Assembly: GCF_021228235.1 (NCBI RefSeq)
Contig: NZ_JAJQRG010000001.1
Span: forward strand, 496,001-560,000
Origin: Pseudophaeobacter flagellatus
Lineage (GTDB): Bacteria; Pseudomonadota; Alphaproteobacteria; Rhodobacterales; Rhodobacteraceae
DNA length: 64,000 bases
Direction of reading: 5' to 3'
Shown here: in pieces, positions 1-7,973 of the stretch
Position numbering within the stretch: position 1 is the first letter of the stretch
How the letters are laid out: each line of letters opens with the position of its first letter
Translations under genes and position numbers: made by a program
Notes under the pieces: model-generated
Seen by the model: the letters and a program-made list of their open reading frames with translations, nothing else
Databases searched by the model: none
Told to the model about the DNA's origin: nothing

Positions 1-27
1 GACGCGCTGCGGCGCTTCTTGGATTGA
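1..27 (+). CDS. C-terminal end of an upstream gene (partial)
   Basis: The first eight codons of frame 1 (reading DALRRFLD) run into a TGA stop at 25-27, about 30 bases before glnE. This fits the tail of a gene on the same strand that continues outside the window. Only eight residues are visible, so no family can be named, and a chance open stretch cannot be excluded. Confidence 0.25.
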   Translation, partial: DALRRFLD

Positions 28-57
28 CGCGGTGGCGCAGGCAGAACAAGTTTGCAC

Positions 58-2904
58 ATGTCTGATCGTTTGCACATCACCCGCCTGCCACGCCCCTATG
101 ATACCGCCCTTGGCGCTGAAACCCGTGATCTGGTCGCAGGGCTCACGCCAGAGGAGGCCGAGTTGATTGCTGGCACCGCCGGATCCAGCCCCTATCTGCG
201 CCGCCTGATCGAACAGGAAGCCGACTGGATCGGGGGCGCATTGGAGGCACCCAAATCCGCCCTGGCAGAGATCTTTGCCAGTTGTCGCAGTCTCGCCCCG
301 GATCAGCTGAAGCCGAGGCTGCGTCAGGCCAAGCGCCGAGTGGCGCTGTTGACGGCGCTCTGTGATCTATGCGGCGGTTGGAGTCTGGAAGAGGTGACGG
401 GCGCGCTGACCGATTTTGGCGCGCTGAGCGCGGATGTGGCGATCAAGGCGGAAATAGCCGCCCTGATCCGGCGTAAGAAATTGCCGGGGCTAGGCGAGGC
501 AGATATTGAAACCGCAGGCGGGCTGAGCATCCTCGCCATGGGCAAGATGGGCGCGCATGAGTTGAACTACAGTTCTGATATTGATCTCATCTGCCTGTTT
601 GATGAAACCCGGTTTGACCCAGATGCGTTCTTTGAGGCGCGCCAGGGCATGGTGCGGGCGACCCGCAATATGTGCGCCACCCTTAGCGATCGCACCTCTG
701 ATGGCTATGTATTCCGCACCGATCTGCGCCTGCGCCCGGATCCGGGCGTTACCCCGGTCTGCCTGGCGATGGAGGCGGCAGAGCGCTATTATGAAAGCCT
801 GGGCCGCACTTGGGAACGCGCCGCCTATATCAAGGCGCGCCCCTGTGCCGGTGATCTGGCGGCGGGCGAGGGCTTTTTGAAAACCCTGCGCCCCTTTGTC
901 TGGCGGCGACACCTGGATTTTGCCGCCATTCAGGATGCGCATGACATGCGTCTGCGTATCCGCGAAAACAAGGGGACCGGCGGCCCGATCACGGTGCCGG
1001 GCCATGACATGAAGCTGGGACGGGGCGGTATCCGCGAGATTGAGTTCTTCACCCAGACCCGTCAGCTGATTGCAGGCGGGCGCGACGAAAGCCTGCGTCT
1101 GCGCGGCACGGTCGAGGGGCTGCACGCCCTGGCTGCCAGGGGCTGGATCCCTGATGATGTCGCGGGAAGGCTGAGCGATCATTACCGGGCCCATCGCGAT
1201 GTCGAGCATCGTATCCAGATGGTACATGATGCCCAGACGCATAAAATGCCCAGTGCAGAAGAGGGCATCGCCCGTGTGGCCTGTCTGATGGGGCAGGATC
1301 CGGCAGAGTTGCAGCGCGACATTCACCGCCGTCTGGTAGAGGTGCATGAGCTGACCGAAGATTTCTTTGCCCCGGATGCAGCCGCGCAGCCACGCCCCGA
1401 GCTGCCCGTCGAGATGGACGAAAGCATCACTACGCGCTGGCGCACCTATCCGGCGCTGCGCTCGCAGCGGGGGGCGCAGATCTTTGAGCGGCTGAAACCG
1501 GATCTACTGGCCCGGCTGTCGCGCACGGCAAAACCAGCAGAATCGCTGCTGGCGCTGGATGGGTTTCTGGCCGGGCTCCCGGCTGGGGTGCAGTTGTTTT
1601 CTCTGTTTGAGGCAAACCCGCAACTGCTGGATCTATTGGTTGATATCGTCGGTACATCGCCCGCGCTGGCCGGGTTTCTGTCACGAAACTCTGGGGTGTT
1701 TGATGCGGTGATTGGTGGCTCTTTCTTCGAAGACTGGCCGGGTGGCGCTGTGCTTAGCCAGGAAATGGAGGCGATTCTCGATCTGGAAGAGGACTATGAA
1801 GCTCAGCTGGACGGTGCCCGACGCTGGTGCAAGGAATGGCACTTCCGCATCGGGGTGCATCACCTGCGGGGCTTGATTGATGGGGCAACTGCGGGGGCGC
1901 AGTATGGCGAATTGGCCGAAGCGGTGATCAAGGCGCTTTTGCCACGGGTGATCCGCCAGTTTACTGTCAAGCACGGCCCCCCGCCGGGCAGTGGCCCGGT
2001 GGTGGTTGCCATGGGTTCTTTGGGGGCGGGGCAGATCAACGCGCAGTCGGATCTTGATATCATCGTTATTTACGACCCCGAGGAGGTGGAGATGTCCGAG
2101 GGGCGCAAGCCGCTTGGCACGCGCGCCTATTACGCGCGCTTGACCCAGGCGTTGATCACCGGGCTGTCGGCCCCGATGTCGCAGGGGCGGCTCTATGAGG
2201 TCGACATGCGGCTGCGCCCCTCGGGGAACATGGGGCCGGTGGCGACCAGCTGGTCCAGCTATAGCCACTATCAGCAGTCAGAGGCCTGGGTCTGGGAGCA
2301 CCTGGCCCTGACGCGGGCACGGGGCATCGCCGGAGACCCCGCCTTGCAACAACGCTTTGAAACCTTCCGGCGCGGCTTGCTGGCGCAGGAGCGCGAGGTG
2401 CCGACCGTATTGGCCGAGGTCACAGCCATGCGCCAGCGTCTGGCCGCCGCAAAACGCCCCTCTGGGGTTTGGGATGCCAAAACCGGGGCGGGGCGGATGA
2501 TGGATATCGAATTGCTGTCGCAAGCCGGGGCCTTGCTGGCGGGGCGGGGCAGCCTGGATCCGGTCTCCGGTGGCGAGGTGGCCCCGAGCCGTGATGTCGC
2601 AGGTGGGTTGCAGCAGGCGGTCGCTCGTCGCTGGCTGAATGCCGCAGATGCGCTGCGGTTGCGCCAGTCTTATGATCTATACTGGTCGGTACAGACTGCC
2701 GCGCGACTAATTTCACAAAGCCCCTTGTCACAGGAAAACCTGGGCGAGGGCGGTGCGCAGTTTCTGCACAGCAGTGCAGGCTTTGACAGTCTGGAAGATC
2801 TGGAAGCGGCGCTGGAGGCGGCGTATAGGGGCTGTGACGCAACTATTGCGCGGACCTTGCAGGAGGGAGTGGACCATGCAGAGCCTGACAGGACTGGACA
2901 ATAA
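58..2904 (+). CDS. glnE: Bifunctional glutamine synthetase adenylyltransferase / adenylyl-removing enzyme
   Basis: This enzyme sets glutamine synthetase activity in the cytoplasm by adding AMP to, or removing it from, a tyrosine of GlnA in response to nitrogen status signalled through PII. The 948-residue length is normal for the family. Two nucleotidyltransferase domains are visible: the N-terminal deadenylylase with AMGKMGAHELNYSSDIDL near residue 160, and the C-terminal adenylylase with AMGSLGAGQINAQSDLDI near residue 652. Both keep the paired Asp residues that bind metal. I chose the ATG at 58; an in-frame TTG lies six bases upstream. A small gene overlaps its 3' end by 29 bases. Family assignment is secure. 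Confidence 0.97.
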   Translation: MSDRLHITRLPRPYDTALGAETRDLVAGLTPEEAELIAGTAGSSPYLRRLIEQEADWIGGALEAPKSALAEIFASCRSLAPDQLKPRLRQAKRRVALLTALCDLCGGWSLEEVTGALTDFGALSADVAIKAEIAALIRRKKLPGLGEADIETAGGLSILAMGKMGAHELNYSSDIDLICLFDETRFDPDAFFEARQGMVRATRNMCATLSDRTSDGYVFRTDLRLRPDPGVTPVCLAMEAAERYYESLGRTWERAAYIKARPCAGDLAAGEGFLKTLRPFVWRRHLDFAAIQDAHDMRLRIRENKGTGGPITVPGHDMKLGRGGIREIEFFTQTRQLIAGGRDESLRLRGTVEGLHALAARGWIPDDVAGRLSDHYRAHRDVEHRIQMVHDAQTHKMPSAEEGIARVACLMGQDPAELQRDIHRRLVEVHELTEDFFAPDAAAQPRPELPVEMDESITTRWRTYPALRSQRGAQIFERLKPDLLARLSRTAKPAESLLALDGFLAGLPAGVQLFSLFEANPQLLDLLVDIVGTSPALAGFLSRNSGVFDAVIGGSFFEDWPGGAVLSQEMEAILDLEEDYEAQLDGARRWCKEWHFRIGVHHLRGLIDGATAGAQYGELAEAVIKALLPRVIRQFTVKHGPPPGSGPVVVAMGSLGAGQINAQSDLDIIVIYDPEEVEMSEGRKPLGTRAYYARLTQALITGLSAPMSQGRLYEVDMRLRPSGNMGPVATSWSSYSHYQQSEAWVWEHLALTRARGIAGDPALQQRFETFRRGLLAQEREVPTVLAEVTAMRQRLAAAKRPSGVWDAKTGAGRMMDIELLSQAGALLAGRGSLDPVSGGEVAPSRDVAGGLQQAVARRWLNAADALRLRQSYDLYWSVQTAARLISQSPLSQENLGEGGAQFLHSSAGFDSLEDLEAALEAAYRGCDATIARTLQEGVDHAEPDRTGQ

Positions 2905-3148
2905 GCAGTTGATCCGCGAGGCCTACCGGATCGAAGGCATCACCGAGAGCCAATGCCGCAGTATTTTTCTCGACTGGGCGCTGAGCCTGCCCAGCGGGCT
3001 GGATCACCGCAGTGCCATCACCCAGATCTTGGATCATTATAGTGCGGCCCCGGCGGATCATCCGATGACGCAGGTGCTGCGTCAGGGGCTGACCGACATG
3101 GGTGAACCACGCCGCCGGGGCGGCTGGCGCACCCGTCCGCGCGACTGA
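2876..3148 (+). CDS. Small conserved-type hypothetical protein, 90 aa
   Basis: A 90-residue acidic protein, soluble by appearance, with no signal peptide or membrane segment. The start is set by a strong ribosome-binding site, AGGAGGGAG, ending five to six bases before the ATG at 2876. That ATG sits inside the last 29 bases of glnE in another frame, so the two genes are probably translationally coupled. The sequence contains a helical stretch (LIREAYRIEGITESQCRSIF) and an Arg-rich tail (RRRGGWRTRPRD). I do not recognise a domain. The position suggests a role alongside nitrogen control or merely co-expression; nothing in the sequence shows which. Confidence 0.75.
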   Translation: MQSLTGLDNKQLIREAYRIEGITESQCRSIFLDWALSLPSGLDHRSAITQILDHYSAAPADHPMTQVLRQGLTDMGEPRRRGGWRTRPRD

Positions 3149-3200
3149 TCTGACAGAGGCCAGAATATCTTTTCCTGCGTGGCAGAGCCTATGCCGGGCG

Positions 3201-3215
3201 GGACCTGACAGGTCC
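3201..3215. promoter_or_regulatory. Perfect palindrome GGACCTG-A-CAGGTCC upstream of a lipoprotein gene
   Basis: A 7-bp perfect inverted repeat with one central base lies 111 bases before the lipoprotein start at 3326, in the only sizeable gap after the glnE pair. It has the form of an operator half-site pair, or it could be a small hairpin in the transcript. No T-run follows, so it is not a canonical terminator. Confidence 0.3.
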
Positions 3216-3325
3216 AGATTTCGTCAAATTGAGCTAAAATTGCCATTATTCCGCCCGGATTGCCCCGCAGTCTGATGCTGAACCCGTATCACCGAAACCT
3301 CTTGGTGATTGGCAAGGAGCAACAG

Positions 3326-3565
3326 ATGAAGACCCTGCGCGTTTGTATCTCTCTGGCACTGGGCTTTTGGCTCTCGGCTTGTTCTGGCGCAGAAATCCCA
3401 AGTCGCAACGCAAGCTATGACACGCCGCTGGATGGCTATGTCCAGAAGGGCACCGATCTGGATGAGATCGACATCCTAGCGTTGGGTGTGAACCCGCAGT
3501 CGATTATACAGACCATCGGGATGAATGTCCTGGGGCCGCAGAGCGCTGACGACGGCGCGCAGTAG
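3326..3565 (+). CDS. Small predicted lipoprotein, 79 aa
   Basis: The protein opens with MKTLRVCISLALGFWLSAC, a short basic n-region, a hydrophobic core and a lipobox LSAC. It should therefore be cleaved by signal peptidase II and lipid-anchored, with a mature part of about 60 residues. The start is chosen at the ATG preceded by AAGGAG (3314-3319), rather than the longer in-frame reading from 3260. The mature sequence (SYDTPLDGYVQKGTDLDEID and on) matches no family I know. It lies between the glnE pair and the methyltransferase gene with spacing that suggests its own promoter. Function unknown. Confidence 0.75.
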   Translation: MKTLRVCISLALGFWLSACSGAEIPSRNASYDTPLDGYVQKGTDLDEIDILALGVNPQSIIQTIGMNVLGPQSADDGAQ

Positions 3566-3678
3566 ACCGGTCTTTCGCTCTGCAAAAAAAACAGCCGCGT
3601 TCTGCCACCGATCTGGCGGTTGTGGCGGCAGGCTGTCACGCCGGTTGCCCCCTTGCCACGATGGCGATAAGAGAGGGC

Positions 3679-4893
3679 ATGACAGCCTCATCCTCGGCGC
3701 CAGAGCGCCCCCGCGTAAAACTCCTGCCCAAAGCCAATGCCCGTGCCCTGCGCCATGGCTTTCCCTGGGTCTATGCCAACGAACTGGTCACCGACCGGCG
3801 CACGCGTAAACTCGCGCCCGGCAGCCTGGCCGTGTTGCTGGACGAAGCCCAGACGCCGATGGGTACGGTGGCGGTGAACCCGACCAGCAAGATCATCTGC
3901 CGGATGCTGGACCGCGACCCGGATGCGGTGATTGATCAGGCCTGGTTCCAGGCACGAATTTCTCAGGCGCTTTCCCTGCGAGAACGCCTTTATGATGCGC
4001 CATACTACCGGCTGATCCACGCCGAAGCCGATGGGCTGCCAGGAGTGGTGATCGACCGCTTTGGCGACGCCTGTGTCGTGCAGCCCAACGCCGCCTGGGC
4101 CGAGGCTCATCTGGAGGCGCTGACCGCCGCCCTGGCCGAGGTCACAGGCTGCACTGTGATCCTCAAGAATGCCTCTGGGCGGACCCGTGGTCTGGAGGGG
4201 CTCGATGATGAGAGCCTGACTCTGCTGGGCGAGACCCCGACGGGGCCAATGCCGGTGCAGATGAACGGGGCCACCTATATGGCGGATCTGACCGGCGGGC
4301 AAAAGACCGGGCTGTTTTATGACCAGCGCGACAACCACGCCTTTGCCGCCCGTCTGGTGCCGCAGGGGAGCGATGTGCTGGATGTGTTTTCCCATGTCGG
4401 CGGCTTTGGTCTGGCGATGCGGGCTGCGGGGGCGGGAACGGTCACCTGTGTTGATGGCTCTGCGGCGGCGCTGGACCTGGCGGCGCAGGGGGCGGCTGCG
4501 GCGGGCTTTGGTGACAGTTTCACTGCGCGCCAAGGCGATGCCTTTGATCAGCTTGCCGCCCTGGCCGAAGAAGGCCGACTGTTTGATGTGGTGATCTGTG
4601 ATCCCCCGGCGTTTGCCCCGTCGAAACAGGCGCTGGAGGCGGGTTTGCGCGCCTATGAGCGGATCGCCAAGCTGGCGGCGCCGCTGGTGGCACCTGGTGG
4701 CTATCTGGGGCTGTGTTCCTGTTCGCATGCGGCGGATCTGTCGCGGTTCCGCAATGCCTCTGCGCGCGGGATCGGCCGCGCGGGGCGGCGCGGGCAGCTG
4801 ATTCACACCGGCTATGCCGGGGCCGATCATCCGCAATTGCCGCAACTGGCGGAAAGCGGCTATCTCAAGTCTGTTTTCTTCCGCCTGGACTGA
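3679..4893 (+). CDS. RlmI-like class I SAM-dependent rRNA/RNA methyltransferase
   Basis: A 404-residue protein with the RlmI/RlmK architecture: an N-terminal PUA-like region (KANARALRHGFPWVYANEL), a central EEHEE-type region, and a C-terminal Rossmann methyltransferase domain with VLDVFSHVGGFGLAM (SAM binding), CVDGS, and the catalytic-loop motif CDPPAFAPSK followed by GLCSCSHAA, whose Cys residues suit a 5-methylcytosine enzyme. E. coli RlmI modifies 23S rRNA C1962; whether the target is the same here is inference. The start at 3679 lies close behind a purine run; an ATG at 3661 is possible. I recall this as the Rhodobacterales RSP_2647 family. A PIN-domain gene follows nine bases later. Confidence 0.9.
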   Translation: MTASSSAPERPRVKLLPKANARALRHGFPWVYANELVTDRRTRKLAPGSLAVLLDEAQTPMGTVAVNPTSKIICRMLDRDPDAVIDQAWFQARISQALSLRERLYDAPYYRLIHAEADGLPGVVIDRFGDACVVQPNAAWAEAHLEALTAALAEVTGCTVILKNASGRTRGLEGLDDESLTLLGETPTGPMPVQMNGATYMADLTGGQKTGLFYDQRDNHAFAARLVPQGSDVLDVFSHVGGFGLAMRAAGAGTVTCVDGSAAALDLAAQGAAAAGFGDSFTARQGDAFDQLAALAEEGRLFDVVICDPPAFAPSKQALEAGLRAYERIAKLAAPLVAPGGYLGLCSCSHAADLSRFRNASARGIGRAGRRGQLIHTGYAGADHPQLPQLAESGYLKSVFFRLD

Positions 4894-4902
4894 TCCGGCA
4901 CC

Positions 4903-5448
4903 ATGAAGCTGCTACTGGACACCTGCGTGCTCTACCCCACCGTGATGCGCGAAATGCTGATCGGCGCGGCGCGGCTGGGGGCGTTTACGCCCCTATGGTC
5001 GACCCGCATTCTGGAAGAGTGGCGCCGTGCAGCGCTGAAACTTGGCCCGGAAGGCGCGGCCCAGGCAGAGGCGGAGGTGGCGCTGATACGCGCGGCCTGG
5101 CCGCAGGCGGTGGTGCCTCCTGCGCCGGGGCTAGAGGCACGGCTCTGGCTTCCGGACTCCGCAGATGTACATGTGCTGGCCGCCGCGATTGCGGGCCATG
5201 CCGATGCTATTGTCACGCTGAACAACAAGGATTTCCCCCGCCATACCCTGGCGGAAGAAGGGCTGGAGCGGTTGGGGCCGGATCAGCTGCTCTATGATCT
5301 TTGGCTTAAGGACAACGCCGGAATGGAGGCGCTGGGGGCGCGGGTTCTGGCCGAGGCCAACCGCCTGTCTGGCGGCGGCTGGGAGATCAGGCCTTTGCTG
5401 AAAAAGGCGCGGTTGCCGCGTCTGGCCAAGGCCCTGGCCTCGGCTTAG
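4903..5448 (+). CDS. PIN-domain protein, putative ribonuclease
   Basis: A 181-residue protein beginning MKLLLDTCVLYPTVMREML, the first PIN strand with the metal-binding Asp at residue 6. A conserved Glu sits in RILEEWRRA, and the later PIN signature appears as DSADVHVLAAAIAGHADAIV followed by TLNNKDFP, giving the remaining acidic residues. PIN proteins cleave single-stranded RNA and many are VapC toxins, but no antitoxin gene lies next to it. Instead it follows the RNA methyltransferase after nine bases, so the two are probably one operon. I recall this as the RSP_2648 family. Activity and substrate are inferred only. Confidence 0.85.
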   Translation: MKLLLDTCVLYPTVMREMLIGAARLGAFTPLWSTRILEEWRRAALKLGPEGAAQAEAEVALIRAAWPQAVVPPAPGLEARLWLPDSADVHVLAAAIAGHADAIVTLNNKDFPRHTLAEEGLERLGPDQLLYDLWLKDNAGMEALGARVLAEANRLSGGGWEIRPLLKKARLPRLAKALASA

Positions 5449-5450
5449 AG

Positions 5451-6446
5451 CTAGAGCGTTCCCAGCACCTCTGCCGCAATTTCAAAAGAGCGCAACCGGG
5501 CACCATGGTCGTGGATCTGGCCGGTGATGATCACCTCGTCCGGCGCATAGCGCGCAACGATCTGCGACAGCTCTTGCCGGACGCTTTCGGGGCTGCCGGT
5601 GGCAGAGATGGTAAGCGCCTCATTCACACCCGCCAGCACCGGGGGCGACAGGTGGTCGGCAATATCATCTACTGGGCGCGGTAGTTTGCCGGGCTGTCCC
5701 AGGCGCAAACGGGCAAAGGCCTGCTGCATGGTGGTCCGCAACCGGATGCCTTCGGCGTCGGTCTCGGCGGCAAAGACATTTGCCGCGATCATTGCATGGG
5801 GTTTGTCCAGATAGGCCGAGGGGCGGAAATCGCGGCGATAGATTGCCAGCGCATCCCCAAGCGCCTGCGGTGCAAAATGCGAGGCAAAGGCATAGGGAAG
5901 TCCAAGCTGCGCCGCCAGTTGCGCTCCATAGAGGCTGGAGCCAAGGATCCAGACCGGCACATTGCTGCCTTGCCCAGGAAAGGCGCGCACCTTGGCGGCA
6001 GGATCTAGCGGACCAAGAAACCCTATAAGATCAACCACATCCTGCGGGAAACTGTCCCCTAGTGCAGCGCCGCTGGCCATGCCGCGACGCAGGGCGCGGG
6101 CGGTCTGCATATCGGTGCCGGGGGCGCGGCCCAGCCCCAGATCAATCCGGTCGCCGTGTAGGGCTGCTAGGGTGCCAAAGGCTTCTGCCACCATATAGGG
6201 TGCGTGGTTGGGCAGCATGATGCCCCCGGCGCCAACGCGGATGGTTTTGGTCTGGCTGGCAATATGGCCGATCAAAACGGCGGTGGCGGCGCTGGCGATG
6301 CCGGGCATGTTGTGATGCTCTGCCATCCAGTAGCGGTGATAGCCCCATCCTTCAGCCTGCTGCGCCAGATCGGTGCTATTGGCAAGGGACTGCTGGATTT
6401 CGCTGCCCTCGGGTACCGGGGCAAGATCAAGAAGAGAGTAGCGCAT
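5451..6446 (-). CDS. LLM-class flavin-dependent oxidoreductase (luciferase-like)
   Basis: A 331-residue single-domain protein of the bacterial luciferase-like TIM-barrel family, which uses reduced FMN (or F420 in some members) to oxidise small organic substrates. Typical features are [19 protein letters not shown] near residue 38, [19 protein letters not shown], a GRAPGTD loop, and the C-terminal [13 protein letters not shown] region. Length matches the LuxA-like MsnO8/YhbW type. I start at the ATG at 6446; a TTG at 6458 is in frame. It converges on the PIN gene with two bases between the stops. Substrate cannot be told from sequence. Confidence 0.9.
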   Translation of the reverse strand: MRYSLLDLAPVPEGSEIQQSLANSTDLAQQAEGWGYHRYWMAEHHNMPGIASAATAVLIGHIASQTKTIRVGAGGIMLPNHAPYMVAEAFGTLAALHGDRIDLGLGRAPGTDMQTARALRRGMASGAALGDSFPQDVVDLIGFLGPLDPAAKVRAFPGQGSNVPVWILGSSLYGAQLAAQLGLPYAFASHFAPQALGDALAIYRRDFRPSAYLDKPHAMIAANVFAAETDAEGIRLRTTMQQAFARLRLGQPGKLPRPVDDIADHLSPPVLAGVNEALTISATGSPESVRQELSQIVARYAPDEVIITGQIHDHGARLRSFEIAAEVLGTL

Positions 6447-6636
6447 GAGGGGGTCCAATTCAGCGTCCAGGGATCAATAGGCTTCCAGTTACAGGAGTGT
6501 CTGATCTGGGATGCCTGATGCGCAATGACAAGGGGGCAAGAGAAGAATGACGTGGTGTTAGATCCGGGCCGCCCCTAGGGAGCTGGCGCGCAGGCGCTGA
6601 GCAGGGCGGAAGGGGCGCACCGGAGGGCAGATGTCA

Positions 6637-7323
6637 TTAGTGCTTGTTCCAGCCTGCCTCCAACCGTTCCAGCGCTGCGATGCGCTCTTCTGTTTTGGGG
6701 TGTGACATCAGCCAGGCCGGAGCCATGCCAGCCCGTGATTCGGTCAGGGCCTCAAGTTTGACAAAGAGGCTCTTTTGCGGCTCTAGCCCGATGCCAGCCT
6801 TGGCCAGAAGTGCGGCGGCATATTCATCGGCCTCATATTCGTCACCGCGCGACAGCCGCGCCGCAAGCAGGTTGGCCAGCAACCCGGCGATCCAGGGGCC
6901 AACAAAGGGGATGTAGCGCCCAAGGATCATCATCAATGCGGTGCGAAGGGCGTTTTGACCCGAGAAATCAATGATACGTTTCTTGGCATGTCCCAGCGCC
7001 ACATGGCCCATTTCATGCGCGATGACCGAGGCAAGCTCGGCCTCGGTGACCTCGCCGCTTTGGTATTTGCGGTAGAATCCACGGGTGATGAAGATCCGCC
7101 CATCCGGTGCTGCCAGCCCGTTGACGGGATCAACCTCGTAGATGAACACGGGGATGCGATCAATCTCGAGCGCGGCGGCCATGCGATCGGTCAGGCGGCG
7201 CAGCTTGGTATCGGCCAGCTCAGTTGAACGCGCGTCCAACTCGCGGTGGGTGCGCCAGATAGAAATCCGGTACATGACAAGGCCATAGATCACGGCCAGC
7301 AGGATGGGGGTAAAACGCAACAT
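6637..7323 (-). CDS. M48-family zinc metalloprotease, membrane-anchored
   Basis: A 228-residue protease with one N-terminal membrane segment (LRFTPILLAVIYGLVMY), the HEMGH zinc motif at residues 103-107, and the downstream Glu in DEYEADEYA. After the motif there is a second hydrophobic region (MMILGRYIPFVGPWIAGLLANLL). The C-terminal MSHPKTEERIAAL signature is typical of M48 peptidases. It is shorter than HtpX (about 290 residues) and resembles the HtpX/Oma1-like group involved in membrane or periplasmic protein quality control. The active site probably faces the cytoplasm or periplasm depending on topology, which I cannot settle. It is transcribed away from the DUF4389 gene. Confidence 0.88.
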   Translation of the reverse strand: MLRFTPILLAVIYGLVMYRISIWRTHRELDARSTELADTKLRRLTDRMAAALEIDRIPVFIYEVDPVNGLAAPDGRIFITRGFYRKYQSGEVTEAELASVIAHEMGHVALGHAKKRIIDFSGQNALRTALMMILGRYIPFVGPWIAGLLANLLAARLSRGDEYEADEYAAALLAKAGIGLEPQKSLFVKLEALTESRAGMAPAWLMSHPKTEERIAALERLEAGWNKH

Positions 7324-7562
7324 AGTCCAGATATGGGCAGAAAATGCGCGCAGGACAAGAGAGCTGCGGCATCCTGTGCGGTTCGGTCGCCGCGAAAATT
7401 ACCCTGGATCTTGGCGGTTTGGCCGATACTGGGCGGGCAATGGCGCGCGGGATGCGGGGAATGGCACCGATTGCGCAGCCTCGCCGGGGTTTTCACGGTT
7501 GCAGAGTAGCCTTGGGTAGGGAAGGGTAGGCTCAGGGATAATCCAAAACCAAGAGGGTGCCG

Positions 7563-7862
7563 GTGTCTGATCCAGATGATATCAATGGCCGTTTGCATGG
7601 CGAACAGTTCGAACCGGAGGAGCAGGAAGGCCTGTTGACCCGGTTGCTTTATATGATCCTGATCGCAGTGATGATTTCGGTGGCCCAGACGGTGCTGGCC
7701 ACTGCGACGGTGCTGCAGTTCATTGTCCTCGCCGTCACCAAAGAGCCAAACGAGCGGCTGGCCGATTTTGGTACGGATCTGGGAATCTGGATCGCCAAGG
7801 CGGCGCGCTATCAGATGGTGGCGAGCAATGTGAAGCCCTGGCCCTGGACTGATTTGGACTGA
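7563..7862 (+). CDS. DUF4389 membrane protein, 99 aa
   Basis: A short protein with an acidic N-terminus, one strong hydrophobic segment (LLYMILIAVMISVAQTVLATATVLQFIVLAV), then a TKEPNERLADFGTDLGIWI region and a C-terminal PWPW. These are hallmarks of the DUF4389 family, single or double membrane-spanning proteins of unknown function. I choose the GTG start at 7563 because AAGAGGG (7551-7557) sits five bases upstream; the GTG at 7557 overlaps that site. It is divergent from the M48 protease gene across about 240 bases that must hold both promoters. A short tandem repeat covers its last codons. Confidence 0.8.
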   Translation: MSDPDDINGRLHGEQFEPEEQEGLLTRLLYMILIAVMISVAQTVLATATVLQFIVLAVTKEPNERLADFGTDLGIWIAKAARYQMVASNVKPWPWTDLD

Positions 7863-7900
7863 CTGATCTGGACTGACTGATCCGGACCGATTGATCCGGA
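7845..7900. repeat. 14-bp degenerate tandem repeat spanning a stop codon
   Basis: The unit TGGACTGACTGATC occurs exactly at 7855-7868 and 7869-7882, with a diverged copy at 7883-7896 and partial copies on both sides. It begins within the last codons of the DUF4389 gene and carries repeated in-frame and out-of-frame TGA stops. It looks like replication-slippage duplication of the gene end, with no sign of a mobile element. Confidence 0.85.
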
Positions 7901-7973
7901 CGGGCGGCCCAATTGGCCGCAGCGCCCTGTTGGGGCGGTGGGTGCAGGTCGGCAGAATTGGAGGGGGGCTGGC

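Noticed and set aside
3688-4845. Long minus-strand open frame opposite the methyltransferase gene
   Set aside because: It mirrors the codon phase of a well-supported gene in GC-rich DNA and gives a low-complexity, Gln/His/Arg-rich product with no domain. Similar shadows opposite glnE (490-1347), the VWA gene (8412-9182), the DUF2927 gene (9745-10677) and the FAD monooxygenase gene (12862-13749) were dropped for the same reason.
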